Of a DNA stretch of 15,850 nt, positions 6,296 through 14,189 are shown one piece after another (the first letter of the stretch is position 1; every line of letters starts with the position of its first letter). The stretch is from Verrucomicrobiia bacterium. GTDB lineage: Bacteria > Verrucomicrobiota > Verrucomicrobiia > Limisphaerales > DTLC01. Below the pieces are notes generated by a model, which searched no databases, was not told the DNA's origin, and saw nothing but the letters and a program-made list of their open reading frames with translations. Location: NCBI GenBank assembly GCA_025061935.1, contig JANWZY010000029.1:1-15850 (forward strand), given 5' to 3'. Both the position numbers and the translations under genes were made by a program.

Positions 6296-6554
6296 CAAGG
6301 TCTGGGTAGGTTGGGGCCTGGTTAGGCGCGCATATGGTCTGCGTGCTAGCCGCCGCGCTTAAGTGGCTAATGGCTTGTGGGCGGGTAGCTCGTGATGCGT
6401 GATCTCGGTTTGTGGCGCGTCCGAGGCGGACATATGAATGTGGATCGGGCTTCATCTTCCAGCCGTTGGCACGCCGGGCTAGTGGTACGTTGCCCTGGCG
6501 AGATTCGCACTTCTGCAGGTGTTGGCCCCCTTTGGATACGACAGGGGTTAAGCG

Positions 6555-6570
6555 CGCCACATAAGTGGCG
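6555..6570. repeat. CGCCAC-ATAA-GTGGCG hairpin
   Basis: A perfect 6-bp stem with an ATAA loop. Its right half, TAAGTGG, matches the loop and stem of the 126-147 hairpin (GTAAGTGG), and the AAGTGGC core recurs at 6001-6007, 6361-6367 and 8386-8392, all in non-coding DNA. Confidence 0.4.
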
Positions 6571-6911
6571 GCACACAGGTGCCGGCCCTCTCACTGTTTG
6601 GTTCGGCACGGCATGCGACCCGCGCGCCAGCGCTAAATTGGGTGTGGGTTACGGGCGACTGGCTTTATGTTCCCTTGCCCTGGCCCGTAACCATTGCCAA
6701 GGTATGAGCGGGAGGGAGCTTCACCGGCGTGCAGTGCGATTGAAAGATTTGCCGAGTTGAAGAAGCGTATGGTTCGTTATGGCCGCAGTTGCACGTTTCT
6801 CGTTTGGGCACTTCGGCCTGTCCACCTCACCAGCATGATTGCAGTACTCCGGGTTTGTTTATGGTTGTGTGGCTTCGACGGTTTCCTAACGGCTGTTCCG
6901 GCTAAAAATAG

Positions 6912-6939
6912 GCCGGGGTCCAGCGGACTGGACCCCGGC
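6912..6939 (-). terminator. Intrinsic terminator of eno
   Basis: A perfect 12-bp GC-rich stem, GCCGGGGTCCAG (6912-6923) with CTGGACCCCGGC (6928-6939), is closed by a CGGA loop. On the minus strand it lies about 40 bases after the eno stop codon and is followed by CCTATTTTTAG, a U-run. This is a classical intrinsic terminator for eno. Confidence 0.85.
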
Positions 6940-6977
6940 GTTTACGACAACTAAGGTGCGGAGTCTCGGGCCGGATG

Positions 6978-8267
6978 TCAGAGTTTTTTCGCTACTGCAG
7001 CGGTGCCGGCATACACAGCTTGTTTCCCGAGCACCTCTTCGATGCGTAAGAGTTGGTTGTATTTGGCGAGCCGGTCGGACCTGCTGAGGCTGCCGGTCTT
7101 GATCTGGCCGCAGTTGGTTGCCACAGCTATGTCTGCGATCGTGGCGTCTTCGGTTTCGCCGGACCTGTGGCTGATTACGCACCTGTAAGCGTTCGTTTTG
7201 GCCAGTTCTACACAGTCGAGCGTTTCTGTCAGTGAACCGATCTGATTTACTTTAACCAGGATCGCGTTGGCCACACCTTGCTCGATGCCCTTACGCAGGA
7301 ATTTTACATTGGTGACGAACAGGTCGTCGCCGACAAGCTGGATTTTGTCGCCGAGCTTTGCGGTGAGCTTTTTCCACGTGGCCCAGTCGCTCTCGGCGCA
7401 GCCGTCTTCGATGCTTACAATCGGGTATTTGCTGACCAGTTCAGCGTAAAGGTTCACCAAGTCATCGCCTGTGACAGTTTCGCCCGTGCTCTTTTTGAAT
7501 GTGTATTTGCCGTTGCCGCTGTAGAACTCGGAAGCGGCCACGTCCAGTGCCAGATAGATTTCCTTGCCGGCTTTGTACCCGGCGTTCTTTATAGCTTGGA
7601 GCATTGTTTCAATAGCGTCCTCGGCGCTTTTGAGGTTCGGTGCGAACCCGCCTTCATCCCCGACGGCGGTGCTCAGGCCGCGTTTCTTAAGCACAGATTT
7701 GAGCTCGTGGAATGTCTCGACAATGGCGCGCAACCCCTCGCTGAACGTGGGCAGGCCCAGCGGCATGATCATGAACTCTTGGAAGTCAATTGGTGCGTCA
7801 GAGTGTGCGCCACCGTTGATGACATTGGCCATCGGCACAGGCAATACCTTGGCATTCGGGCCGCCCAGGTACCTGAACAACGGCTGCCCGAGTGCTGCCG
7901 CAGCAGCCTTGGCTGTGGCGAGCGAGACGGCAAGGATCGCATTTGCGCCGAGCTTCGACTTTGTCTCGGTGCCGTCCAGCTCGAGCATGGTTCGGTCAAT
8001 GGCCACCTGGTCGAGCGCGTCCATGCCCAGCAGCGCCGGCGCAATCTTGGTGTTCACATTGGCGACGGCTTTCCGGACGCCCTTGCCCATGTAGCGGTTC
8101 TTGTCGCCGTCGCGCAGCTCGAGCGCTTCGTTTTCGCCTGTGCTTGCGCCTGATGGCACAGCGGCACGTCCAATTGCGCCGCATTCCAAAGACACGTCAA
8201 CCTCGACGGTCGGGTTACCGCGTGAGTCCAAGATCTCACGCGCCTGAATATGTTCGATTTTAGTCAT
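6978..8267 (-). CDS. eno: Enolase (phosphopyruvate hydratase)
   Basis: Enolase interconverts 2-phosphoglycerate and phosphoenolpyruvate in glycolysis and gluconeogenesis; in many bacteria it is also part of the RNA degradosome. The 429-residue length is normal for the family. The N-terminal domain begins with the typical ARE(I/V)LDSRGNPTVEVDV region, and the barrel carries GDEGGFAPN with Glu205, Mg ligands in LALDVAASEF, SIEDGCAESDW and LVGDDLFVTN, the catalytic Lys339 in LVKVNQIGSLTET, and His367 in SHRSGETEDATIADIAVA. All key residues are present. The ATG at 8267 gives the standard MTKIEHIQAREILDSRGN start. No Shine-Dalgarno site is visible. It is transcribed alone and has its own terminator. 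Confidence 0.98.
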   Translation of the reverse strand: MTKIEHIQAREILDSRGNPTVEVDVSLECGAIGRAAVPSGASTGENEALELRDGDKNRYMGKGVRKAVANVNTKIAPALLGMDALDQVAIDRTMLELDGTETKSKLGANAILAVSLATAKAAAAALGQPLFRYLGGPNAKVLPVPMANVINGGAHSDAPIDFQEFMIMPLGLPTFSEGLRAIVETFHELKSVLKKRGLSTAVGDEGGFAPNLKSAEDAIETMLQAIKNAGYKAGKEIYLALDVAASEFYSGNGKYTFKKSTGETVTGDDLVNLYAELVSKYPIVSIEDGCAESDWATWKKLTAKLGDKIQLVGDDLFVTNVKFLRKGIEQGVANAILVKVNQIGSLTETLDCVELAKTNAYRCVISHRSGETEDATIADIAVATNCGQIKTGSLSRSDRLAKYNQLLRIEEVLGKQAVYAGTAAVAKKL

Positions 8268-8416
8268 GGTTCGTTTGTCATTAACCTTTTTGCCTATCCG
8301 AAAGCCCGGTCATGTTAGGGTTGAAGCGGCGCCAATGCAAGCGGGCGCAGGGCCGCGGATGCGTTGGACAAACGAGCAGTGGAATAAGTGGCTCGATAGG
8401 GCACACTCAGTGCAGC

Positions 8417-8437
8417 GTTGGTGTTTTGATCACCAAC
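8417..8437. repeat. Seven-bp hairpin in the eno upstream region
   Basis: GTTGGTG (8417-8423) pairs with CACCAAC (8431-8437) around TTTTGAT. It lies about 150 bases before eno on the minus strand and could be an operator or leader element. No regulator is identified. Confidence 0.35.
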
Positions 8438-8783
8438 CTATGCCTTGTCTCATTTACGCCTCCACTCCGGGTCGAGTCAGATGGCCAAACCGTCCGAGAA
8501 TTGTTTTTGTGACCGAGCTAAGTAAAAATGTCTTTGGTCCTAGCAATTGAAATCAGTCTCGTTTGCTCTTTCCCTGACGGGCGTGTTTGTGTCGATCCGG
8601 CGTTGGCGGCTGGCCAGTCGGTTCAGCCAACCGGATTGCCGTATTCGTTCCTGGCTTTTTTGCTTGACCACAGTGTTATTGGCGAGCCACACTCGTTTCC
8701 GAACAGACTGCGCAAAGGGCGCATGACGCATTCGAGGTCTAGTTGCCCGGCTGTGGCAGACCAGGGCGCAAGCTCACCGAGCA

Positions 8784-8809
8784 GCGCGCGGCCAGCGGGC
8801 GCCGCGCGC
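8784..8809. repeat. GC-only hairpin before the large repeat protein
   Basis: GCGCGCGGC (8784-8792) pairs perfectly with GCCGCGCGC (8801-8809) around CAGCGGGC, about 50 bases before the start codon. It would be very stable in RNA. No T-run follows, so it is not an obvious terminator. The 12-mer GCGCGGCCAGCG here (8786-8797) also occurs at 39-50. Confidence 0.4.
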
Positions 8810-8859
8810 GATCTGCAGCAAGATAATCCGCTAAATATAACCCCCAAGAAACCAACGCT

Positions 8860-11800
8860 ATGAAATCCCGAACCGAACGACCAATTGGTTTGTTGTCATG
8901 CCAGCAGACGAACGGACTCAGGTTGAACTCTTTGTCACTTTGCGTGCTCGCATTCACCGGCCTACTGTTGTCGCTTGTTTCTGCACAAGCAGCCAGTGTG
9001 ACGCTACAGCACGGTGTGACGCCCCGAATAGGGGGCGGCACCTACGATGGCACAACTGACTCCTGGTTGGACGAGACAGACCGGGACCAGAACTATGGTG
9101 CGAGCCACGAATTGCGGATCAAGTGCGATACAAACGATCAATACTTTGCTGAGGACCACACGATCATTAAGTTCGAGTTGCCAGTGCTTAATTTCAGCTC
9201 GTTGAGCGGTGCCACACTTGAGCTGTTCTATTTTGAGGCCGAAAGCTTCCTCGAAAACAACGCAATGGGTATTAAGCCGTACCGCGTGGACCCTACAAAG
9301 TGGTGGTTTGAGAACAATGGCGGCCCGTCGGGCAAAGACGCTGAAGGCGTTAATTTCAGATATCGCGACCAGAATCAGACGCTTGAGTGGACGGGCCAAT
9401 TCGGCGGCTGGTACGATAAGATTGATGACGGGAACGGGACAAACTTGATTAAAAGACCTGGCGGTTCGGTCCCCGGCGCAATCGAGCCGGGCAACTGGGT
9501 CCCGTTCAATGTGCAGCCGAGTGTGGCGCAGTGGTACGCCGGCGCGACAAACAATGGGTTGTTGTTGTTCTCGTCTTACTTCACCGGGGGCGGCTCGGTT
9601 GTTTGGGGCCGGTTCTCCTCGCGCGACACGAATAACCCGATTTACCGACCGAAACTGACAATCAGCTATCAAGGTGCCGGCATCAGTTGGGCAGGCGCGG
9701 TTAACGGGAACTGGGACACCACCACTGCGAACTGGAATGTGGGCGGGTACGCGGGCCTATTCGGCAGCGGCGACCACGTGACTTTTGCCGACGGCGCGGC
9801 CAACACGTCAATCACGGTCGCAAGTGGAGGCGTTGCACCCGCGTCAGTCCTGATCAGCAATAGCTCGACTGCTTACATGTTCTCAGGCGGGAGAATTGGC
9901 GGAGCCGGCGGCTTGACCAAACGAGGTTCGGGCCAGGCAACGCTGGCAAGCTCGAATAGTTATGGCGGACTGACGCTGGTCGAAGCCGGCAGATTGATCG
10001 CGTCAGCCAACGGCGCGCTCGGCACCACGACGGCGGGCACGACTGTCAGCAGCGGCGCTGCGCTCGGCCTCCAAAATGTCGGTTACACTACACCGGAGCC
10101 GCTGGCAATTGCGGGCAGCGGCCCTGCTGGCAGCGGCGCGCTCTACGCCAGCGGCAACAGCGTGTTCGGCGGCGCGGTGTTGCTTATGGCCAACAGCACG
10201 ATCGGCGTCGAACCGTTCGGAAGTTTGACCCTGACCAACGCAATTTCGGGCGACAACAATGTGGTGAAGACGGGCGCGGGTACACTCGTCTTTGCAGGCT
10301 CGGTCCCTAACACTTACGGGGGTGCGACTTATGTAAACCAGGGCACGCTCGTGCTGGCAAAGACTGCGGGCGAGGCCGTCCCGGGCGATCTGGTCATAGG
10401 CGACGGGATTAACCCCGCCACGGTACGGCTCGACAACCACGGCCAGCTTAGTGGGGGTGACTTCGACGTAGTGGTAAACACTGGCAGCCAGCTTAACCTG
10501 AACAACTACAGTGCGGGCATAAGCGGCATGCTCAGCCTGAGCAATGGCAGCGTAGTGACTGGTACAGGCACGTTGGTCTTGGCCGGCACGGTCAGGTCGG
10601 CGGGGAATCAAACGAATACTATCAGCGGCAGGCTCGATCTAGGTGGCGGCGTCCGCCTGTTCGACGTCGGCGACGGCACAGCCGTTGACGACCTTGTGGT
10701 TTCGGCAGAGATCGCTGGCGGAGGAATAACCAAGCAGGGGCCGGGCAGGCTAGTGCTCAGCGGCAACAATACCTTTGGCGGCACGCTGGCCATTACTTCA
10801 GGCCAGGTCGCGGCCAACTCGAGCGGCGCGTTGGGCTCTGTGGCCGGGGGGACCACGGTCGCCGATGGCGCGCGACTCGAGTTGCGCGGTGGCATTGCGG
10901 TCGGTGCGGAACCACTGACCTTGAACGGCACAGGCGGCGGGCTTGGGGCTTTGTACAGCGCAACGGGCAACAACAGTTGGGCCGGCACAATTACGCTTGG
11001 CTCGGCGTCGGCCATTGGTTGCGACCCGGCCGCGACATTGACCGTGTCCGGCACGGTTAATGCCGCAGGGCATGATTTGAGCTTTTACGGCGGTGGGAAT
11101 ATTACCGTGCACGGCGCGATCACTGGCGCCGGCTCGAGTGTGACCAAGGTCGGGCCGGGCGTGCTCACGTTTGGCGGGAGCGCGCCGAACACTTACACGG
11201 GGCCGACGGTGGTGAGCATGGGACAGTTGGTGCTGGGCAAGCTTGGCGCAGTGGCGATTCCTGGCCAGCTCACAATCGGTACCTTCTTCAGCCAGGCATC
11301 TGTTTCGTGCTTGGGTCCCGGGCAGTTCGGCCTGGGCGCGACCGCGACCATTAATCCGGCGAGCCTGCTCGACCTCAACGGGTATGGCGCGCGGCTCGCA
11401 GGGCTGACCTTGCTCGACGCTGCAGTAGAGACAGATGGCGGCGTGCTGGAAATGGCTGGCCCGGTCGCGTGCATGGGTTCGAGCGGGTCGTCAATCAATG
11501 GGAAGCTTTCGTTTTCGGGCATACAAGACATCAACGTTAAAGATGGAACGGTTCTTCTGATTGGCGCATCAATCACAAGCGGCGGGTTTAACAAGTATGG
11601 CGCAGGCACAATTGTGCTCACCAACGTGAATACAGTCCTGGCCGGGTGCACGATCAACGACGGTGCGGTGCTGGTGAACAACCCCCCGCGCGCAGGGTAC
11701 GGACTCGGGCCCGGCCCCGTTACCGTCACTGGGCGTGGTGTGCTCGGTGGCGCAGGGAGCATCTCTGGGCCTGTTAATCTGACGGGCGGTGTGCTCAGCC

Positions 11801-12639
11801 CGGGCGGCGCCGTCGGTGTGCCAGCGATAGACACCTTAATAGTAAGCAACAACGTAGTGCTTGGTCCGGGTAGCGTGCTTAGGATCGAGGCCGGGCGCGG
11901 CCCCGGATCAATTGATACCCTTGATCTGCAGCACGGCGGCGCGCTCGCCATAGACCCAAATGCGGTGCTCCAACTCATTGGCGCACTCGAAGGGACCGAG
12001 CCATACATTTTTGTGCGGCGCGCGCAGGCCGTTTCAGGCACGTTCAAGGACCTGCCCGAGGGCGCGGAAGTGCCCGGCCAGCCTGGCTGGTATATCCACT
12101 ATGGTACGCACAGGGTGTATTTGAGCCGTGTGCCGAAGCCGATTGTGTATTTCAGGGCGTTCTCGACCAACGACGTAGTGTTGTTAATGTGGCGCACGGG
12201 CGAGGAAGTGGACACAAAGTGGTTCGACATCTACGAATGGAAAGAGGCGATGTGGCTGCAACTTAACAAAAACCCGATCATTCCGCAAAGTCCCACCGGC
12301 GCAGTGTACATGATGGTGCACCCCTATCCGAATCAGTCGGGGCAGGAGCCGCGCGTGTTCAAGCTTGTAGCGAATACGTCTGACGGCGAGGAATCATGGA
12401 TTTTCGAGCGGGACATCACTGAGTTCAAGTTCAGCGCCTTCCCGAGGATTACAGAGCAGGGCGTCGAGGTTCGATGGCTCAGCCGCACAGACGAGACTTA
12501 TGATCTGCAATGGACCGCTGACATCGGCCAACCGCTAGTACCGGTGTTGACTGACGTGCCGGCTACACCACCGGAGTGCGTGGTGATCCATCAAACAACC
12601 AACGCGCAAGGGTACTACCGCGTGCGCATGGTGCCATAG
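8860..12639 (+). CDS. Large secreted protein with DNRLRE domain and PATR-type beta-strand repeats
   Basis: A 1259-residue exported protein. A long signal peptide has its hydrophobic core at about 25-40 and likely cleavage after AQA (residue 44). Residues about 46-272 look like a DNRLRE/CBM96-type carbohydrate-binding domain (ADTWLD-like 'DSWLDE', NYGASHELRIK, then a 'SVAQWYAG' segment). Residues about 290-1085 are autotransporter-associated beta-strand (PATR) repeats: glycine/serine-rich beta-helix with the 'TK.G.G.L.L.G.N.Y.G' motif near 350, 468, 621, 760 and 909. Units 350-620 and 621-908 are clearly homologous and form a tandem duplication. Residues about 1090-1175 resemble a fibronectin III-like domain, and 1180-1259 a further small beta domain ending YYRVRMVP. 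I see no C-terminal autotransporter barrel and no PEP-CTERM anchor, so the anchoring mechanism is unclear. Start ATG 8860; no Shine-Dalgarno site. Confidence 0.9.
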   Translation: MKSRTERPIGLLSCQQTNGLRLNSLSLCVLAFTGLLLSLVSAQAASVTLQHGVTPRIGGGTYDGTTDSWLDETDRDQNYGASHELRIKCDTNDQYFAEDHTIIKFELPVLNFSSLSGATLELFYFEAESFLENNAMGIKPYRVDPTKWWFENNGGPSGKDAEGVNFRYRDQNQTLEWTGQFGGWYDKIDDGNGTNLIKRPGGSVPGAIEPGNWVPFNVQPSVAQWYAGATNNGLLLFSSYFTGGGSVVWGRFSSRDTNNPIYRPKLTISYQGAGISWAGAVNGNWDTTTANWNVGGYAGLFGSGDHVTFADGAANTSITVASGGVAPASVLISNSSTAYMFSGGRIGGAGGLTKRGSGQATLASSNSYGGLTLVEAGRLIASANGALGTTTAGTTVSSGAALGLQNVGYTTPEPLAIAGSGPAGSGALYASGNSVFGGAVLLMANSTIGVEPFGSLTLTNAISGDNNVVKTGAGTLVFAGSVPNTYGGATYVNQGTLVLAKTAGEAVPGDLVIGDGINPATVRLDNHGQLSGGDFDVVVNTGSQLNLNNYSAGISGMLSLSNGSVVTGTGTLVLAGTVRSAGNQTNTISGRLDLGGGVRLFDVGDGTAVDDLVVSAEIAGGGITKQGPGRLVLSGNNTFGGTLAITSGQVAANSSGALGSVAGGTTVADGARLELRGGIAVGAEPLTLNGTGGGLGALYSATGNNSWAGTITLGSASAIGCDPAATLTVSGTVNAAGHDLSFYGGGNITVHGAITGAGSSVTKVGPGVLTFGGSAPNTYTGPTVVSMGQLVLGKLGAVAIPGQLTIGTFFSQASVSCLGPGQFGLGATATINPASLLDLNGYGARLAGLTLLDAAVETDGGVLEMAGPVACMGSSGSSINGKLSFSGIQDINVKDGTVLLIGASITSGGFNKYGAGTIVLTNVNTVLAGCTINDGAVLVNNPPRAGYGLGPGPVTVTGRGVLGGAGSISGPVNLTGGVLSPGGAVGVPAIDTLIVSNNVVLGPGSVLRIEAGRGPGSIDTLDLQHGGALAIDPNAVLQLIGALEGTEPYIFVRRAQAVSGTFKDLPEGAEVPGQPGWYIHYGTHRVYLSRVPKPIVYFRAFSTNDVVLLMWRTGEEVDTKWFDIYEWKEAMWLQLNKNPIIPQSPTGAVYMMVHPYPNQSGQEPRVFKLVANTSDGEESWIFERDITEFKFSAFPRITEQGVEVRWLSRTDETYDLQWTADIGQPLVPVLTDVPATPPECVVIHQTTNAQGYYRVRMVP

Positions 12640-12650
12640 CCGGAACGGAC

Positions 12651-12662
12651 TCCCGCACGGGA
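12651..12662 (+). other. Small hairpin after the repeat protein
   Basis: TCCC-GCAC-GGGA follows the stop codon by 11 bases. It belongs to the CCC-N4-GGG family. A short T-run (TTTT, 12679-12682) lies downstream but not directly adjacent, so terminator function is doubtful. Confidence 0.3.
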
Positions 12663-12724
12663 TTCGGCTCTGTCACTGTTTTGGTCGGTTGACACCGTCC
12701 AGGCGCGCGTACAGGCTTGCCGGT

Positions 12725-13216
12725 GTGAATGTAGTACTGGTCGAGCCTGAAATTCCGCCTAACACGGGCAATGTGGCCCGCTTATGCGCGGCCACGCGCA
12801 CGCGGCTGCATTTGATCGAGCCGCTCGGCTTCAAGCTCGACGACGCGCAGCTCCGGCGCGCCGGCATGGATTACTGGGACAAAGTGGAAGTCTTCATGTG
12901 GCCGAGTTGGGCTGAATTCGAGCGCGGCCTGCCTGCGGCCGCGCGGCTATGGTTCATCGAGCAGGGCGGCCCGAGGCTGTACACAGACGCACGATTCGAG
13001 CCGGACGACTATCTAGTTTTTGGCCGTGAAACCGCTGGGTTACCCCCTGCACTGCTGGAACGGTACCGCGCGCGGTGGCTCAGGATTCCAATGTTCAACC
13101 CGGAAGCGCGGTCGCTGAACCTGTCCAATTGCGTCGCCCTGGTCTTATTCGAAGCACTGCGCCAGCTCGGGTTCCCGGGCGAGATTGTGGCCAAGGGCCA
13201 CGGCCCGAATAGATGA
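12725..13216 (+). CDS. trmL: tRNA (cytidine/uridine-2'-O-)-methyltransferase, TrmL-like (SPOUT family)
   Basis: TrmL methylates the ribose 2'-O of the wobble base (position 34) in some leucine tRNAs, using S-adenosylmethionine. The sequence opens VNVVLVEPEIPPNTGNVARLCAAT and continues LHLIEPLGFKLDDAQLRRAGMDYWD. The C-terminal SAM-binding trefoil knot has YLVFGRETAGLP, LRIPM and SLNLSNCVALVLFEALRQLGFPG, all standard for the family. The GTG at 12725 is preferred because it aligns with the E. coli start (MLNIVLYEPE); a TTG at 12689 in the same frame would add 12 residues. No good Shine-Dalgarno site is visible. The family is firm; the exact target tRNA is inferred. The gene converges with the downstream PTS gene. 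Confidence 0.93.
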   Translation: MNVVLVEPEIPPNTGNVARLCAATRTRLHLIEPLGFKLDDAQLRRAGMDYWDKVEVFMWPSWAEFERGLPAAARLWFIEQGGPRLYTDARFEPDDYLVFGRETAGLPPALLERYRARWLRIPMFNPEARSLNLSNCVALVLFEALRQLGFPGEIVAKGHGPNR

Positions 13217-13688
13217 GGCAAAATTCCAGGTCTGAGTGCATCGGTTGCCGCAATGCTGAAAAGCAGACCTTGGCCGCAGTTATCAATTTAGCCTTCGGGC
13301 CGAGCCTACTGCACAGTTATGGGCTAGCAGCCCGGCCAGGGTTGCCCTCGCCTTTTAGCGCAGGGGTTCAACATGCAGAGCGCTAATTGAGCCGACTGCA
13401 TCCGCGGCTTCAGCGGCTTCGCACACGGTGCTGGGAGTTTTTGAATCGGCTTAATGGCCCCGAATCTCGTGCAATCCCAGGCTGATGCCCGGTGCAAACA
13501 TCAAGCCCGAACCAAGATCGGGGAATATCCCCGGGTATGTTGTCCGTGTTGACCCCACGTGCCGCTATTTTCGGTTTCGCACAGCGTTGCGGCGTTTATC
13601 CTCCCAGCGTTGGGGAAAGCCTCAGACCCTGCGAGCTTTGCAGGGACATCGCGGCAATTAAAGCACTCCGAGCGATGGAGGCGGCTCA
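13217..13688. other. Gene-free convergent interval after trmL
   Basis: No gene is credible. CCAGGTCTG (13226-13234) pairs with CAGACCTTGG (13264-13273) with one bulge, which might be the trmL 3' end structure, but no T-run follows. GGGCT-AGC-AGCCC (13321-13333), ATGCAG/CTGCAT (13373-13378 with 13396-13401), CGGGG-AATAT-CCCCG (13519-13533) and CCCTGC/GCAGGG (13627-13645) are further small inverted repeats. Both flanking genes read into the interval, so terminators are expected here. Confidence 0.5.
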
Positions 13689-14189
13689 CTACGATGAAAG
13701 CATTCTTGCCTCGGCATCGCGTACAAGGGCCACGACCTGTTCTGGCGTCTGCGCAGTAAGCAGGCCTTGACGCAGCTTCGCGTCGCGCAACAGGCGGCTG
13801 ATCCGCGCCAGCATCGCAAGATGCTGGGTCACAGTCGGCGCGATTAGCAGGAAGAAAAGCCGCGCAGGCTGACCATCTATTGCACCGTAAGGAATGCCAG
13901 CCGGATGCCGCCCAAAGACGATTACTGGCCGGTTTACCAATCCGACCAACGGGTTCCGTGCATGCGGCAGTGCTATGCCGTCACCTATGCCGGTACTATG
14001 CAACTGTTCGCGCTCGATCAATGCGCGCAGCAGCGTGGCTTGTGCCTCGGGCTGGTCCGCTATTTCGGGAATAAGCGACACCAGCTCGGCCAGCACGGAA
14101 TCGCGGTCGGCCCCGGCCAGGTTCAACTTGACCGTGGCCGGAGTGAGAAGTTCGCCCAGTTTCACTTGGCTCGGACCAGAACTGTTCAT
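13689..14189 (-). CDS. PTS EIIA-2 domain protein, PtsN (EIIA-Ntr)-like
   Basis: A 166-residue cytoplasmic protein of the PTS EIIA-2 family. The signature HSTGIGDGIALPHAR (residues 64-78) contains the phospho-acceptor His76. The rest follows the family: an N-terminal helix region starting LGELLTPATVKLNL, a mid-region RPVIVFGRHPAGIPYGAIDGQ and the LIAPTVTQHLAMLARISRLLRD segment. Without other PTS genes nearby it is more likely a regulatory PtsN-type protein, relaying phosphorylation from EI-Ntr/NPr, than part of a sugar transporter; this is inferred. ATG at 14189; an AGGAG lies about 16 bases upstream, too far to count as a normal ribosome site. It converges on trmL. Confidence 0.93.
   Translation of the reverse strand: MNSSGPSQVKLGELLTPATVKLNLAGADRDSVLAELVSLIPEIADQPEAQATLLRALIEREQLHSTGIGDGIALPHARNPLVGLVNRPVIVFGRHPAGIPYGAIDGQPARLFFLLIAPTVTQHLAMLARISRLLRDAKLRQGLLTAQTPEQVVALVRDAEARMLSS

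Larger units (their letters stand above)
5439..6977. other. 1.5-kb gene-free interval rich in inverted repeats
   Basis: No frame here looks like a real protein; the possible ORFs are short, low in conserved sequence and overlap one another. I checked by eye for tmRNA, RNase P RNA, SRP RNA and tRNA signatures and saw none. Inverted repeats are dense: GCAGCA/TGCTGC enclosing ACCCC/GGGGT (5544-5581), CAAGGCTTCG/CGAAGCCTTG (5688-5697 with 5736-5745), CGCGTTT-TTAG-AAACGCG (5832-5849), three consecutive stems at 5997-6048, CCACCAT-TGAC-ATGGTGG (6115-6132), the 17-bp palindrome (6260-6295) and CGCCAC-ATAA-GTGGCG (6555-6570). It ends in the eno terminator. Confidence 0.6.
8268..8859. other. Gene-free divergent interval between eno and the repeat protein
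   Basis: The two flanking genes diverge, so both promoters should be here, yet I cannot identify convincing -35/-10 pairs. It holds CGAGC/GCTCG around AATAAGTGG (8373-8395), the 7-bp hairpin GTTGGTG-TTTTGAT-CACCAAC (8417-8437), CCCTGACGGGC (8572-8582) and a 9-bp GC hairpin (8784-8809). A TATAAC (8835-8840) lies just before the large gene but lacks a -35 partner. No credible gene is present. Confidence 0.5.

Noticed and set aside
6392..6760. 122-codon plus-strand frame and its antisense 6201-6560
   Set aside because: The two overlap in opposite directions, neither resembles a known protein and both cover hairpin-rich sequence.
5439..6977. tmRNA, RNase P RNA, SRP RNA or 6S RNA in the gene-free region
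   Set aside because: None of the conserved sequence signatures of these RNAs could be found by eye; a covariance-model search would settle it.
7278..8153. 291-codon plus-strand frame across eno
   Set aside because: It is the antisense shadow of enolase.
11193..12047. 284-codon minus-strand frame in the large secreted protein gene
   Set aside because: Pro/Ser/Thr-rich antisense of the Gly-rich PATR repeats; explained by codon bias.
12689..13216. TTG 12689 as the trmL start
   Set aside because: The GTG at 12725 aligns with the start of E. coli TrmL; the 12 extra residues have no family counterpart.
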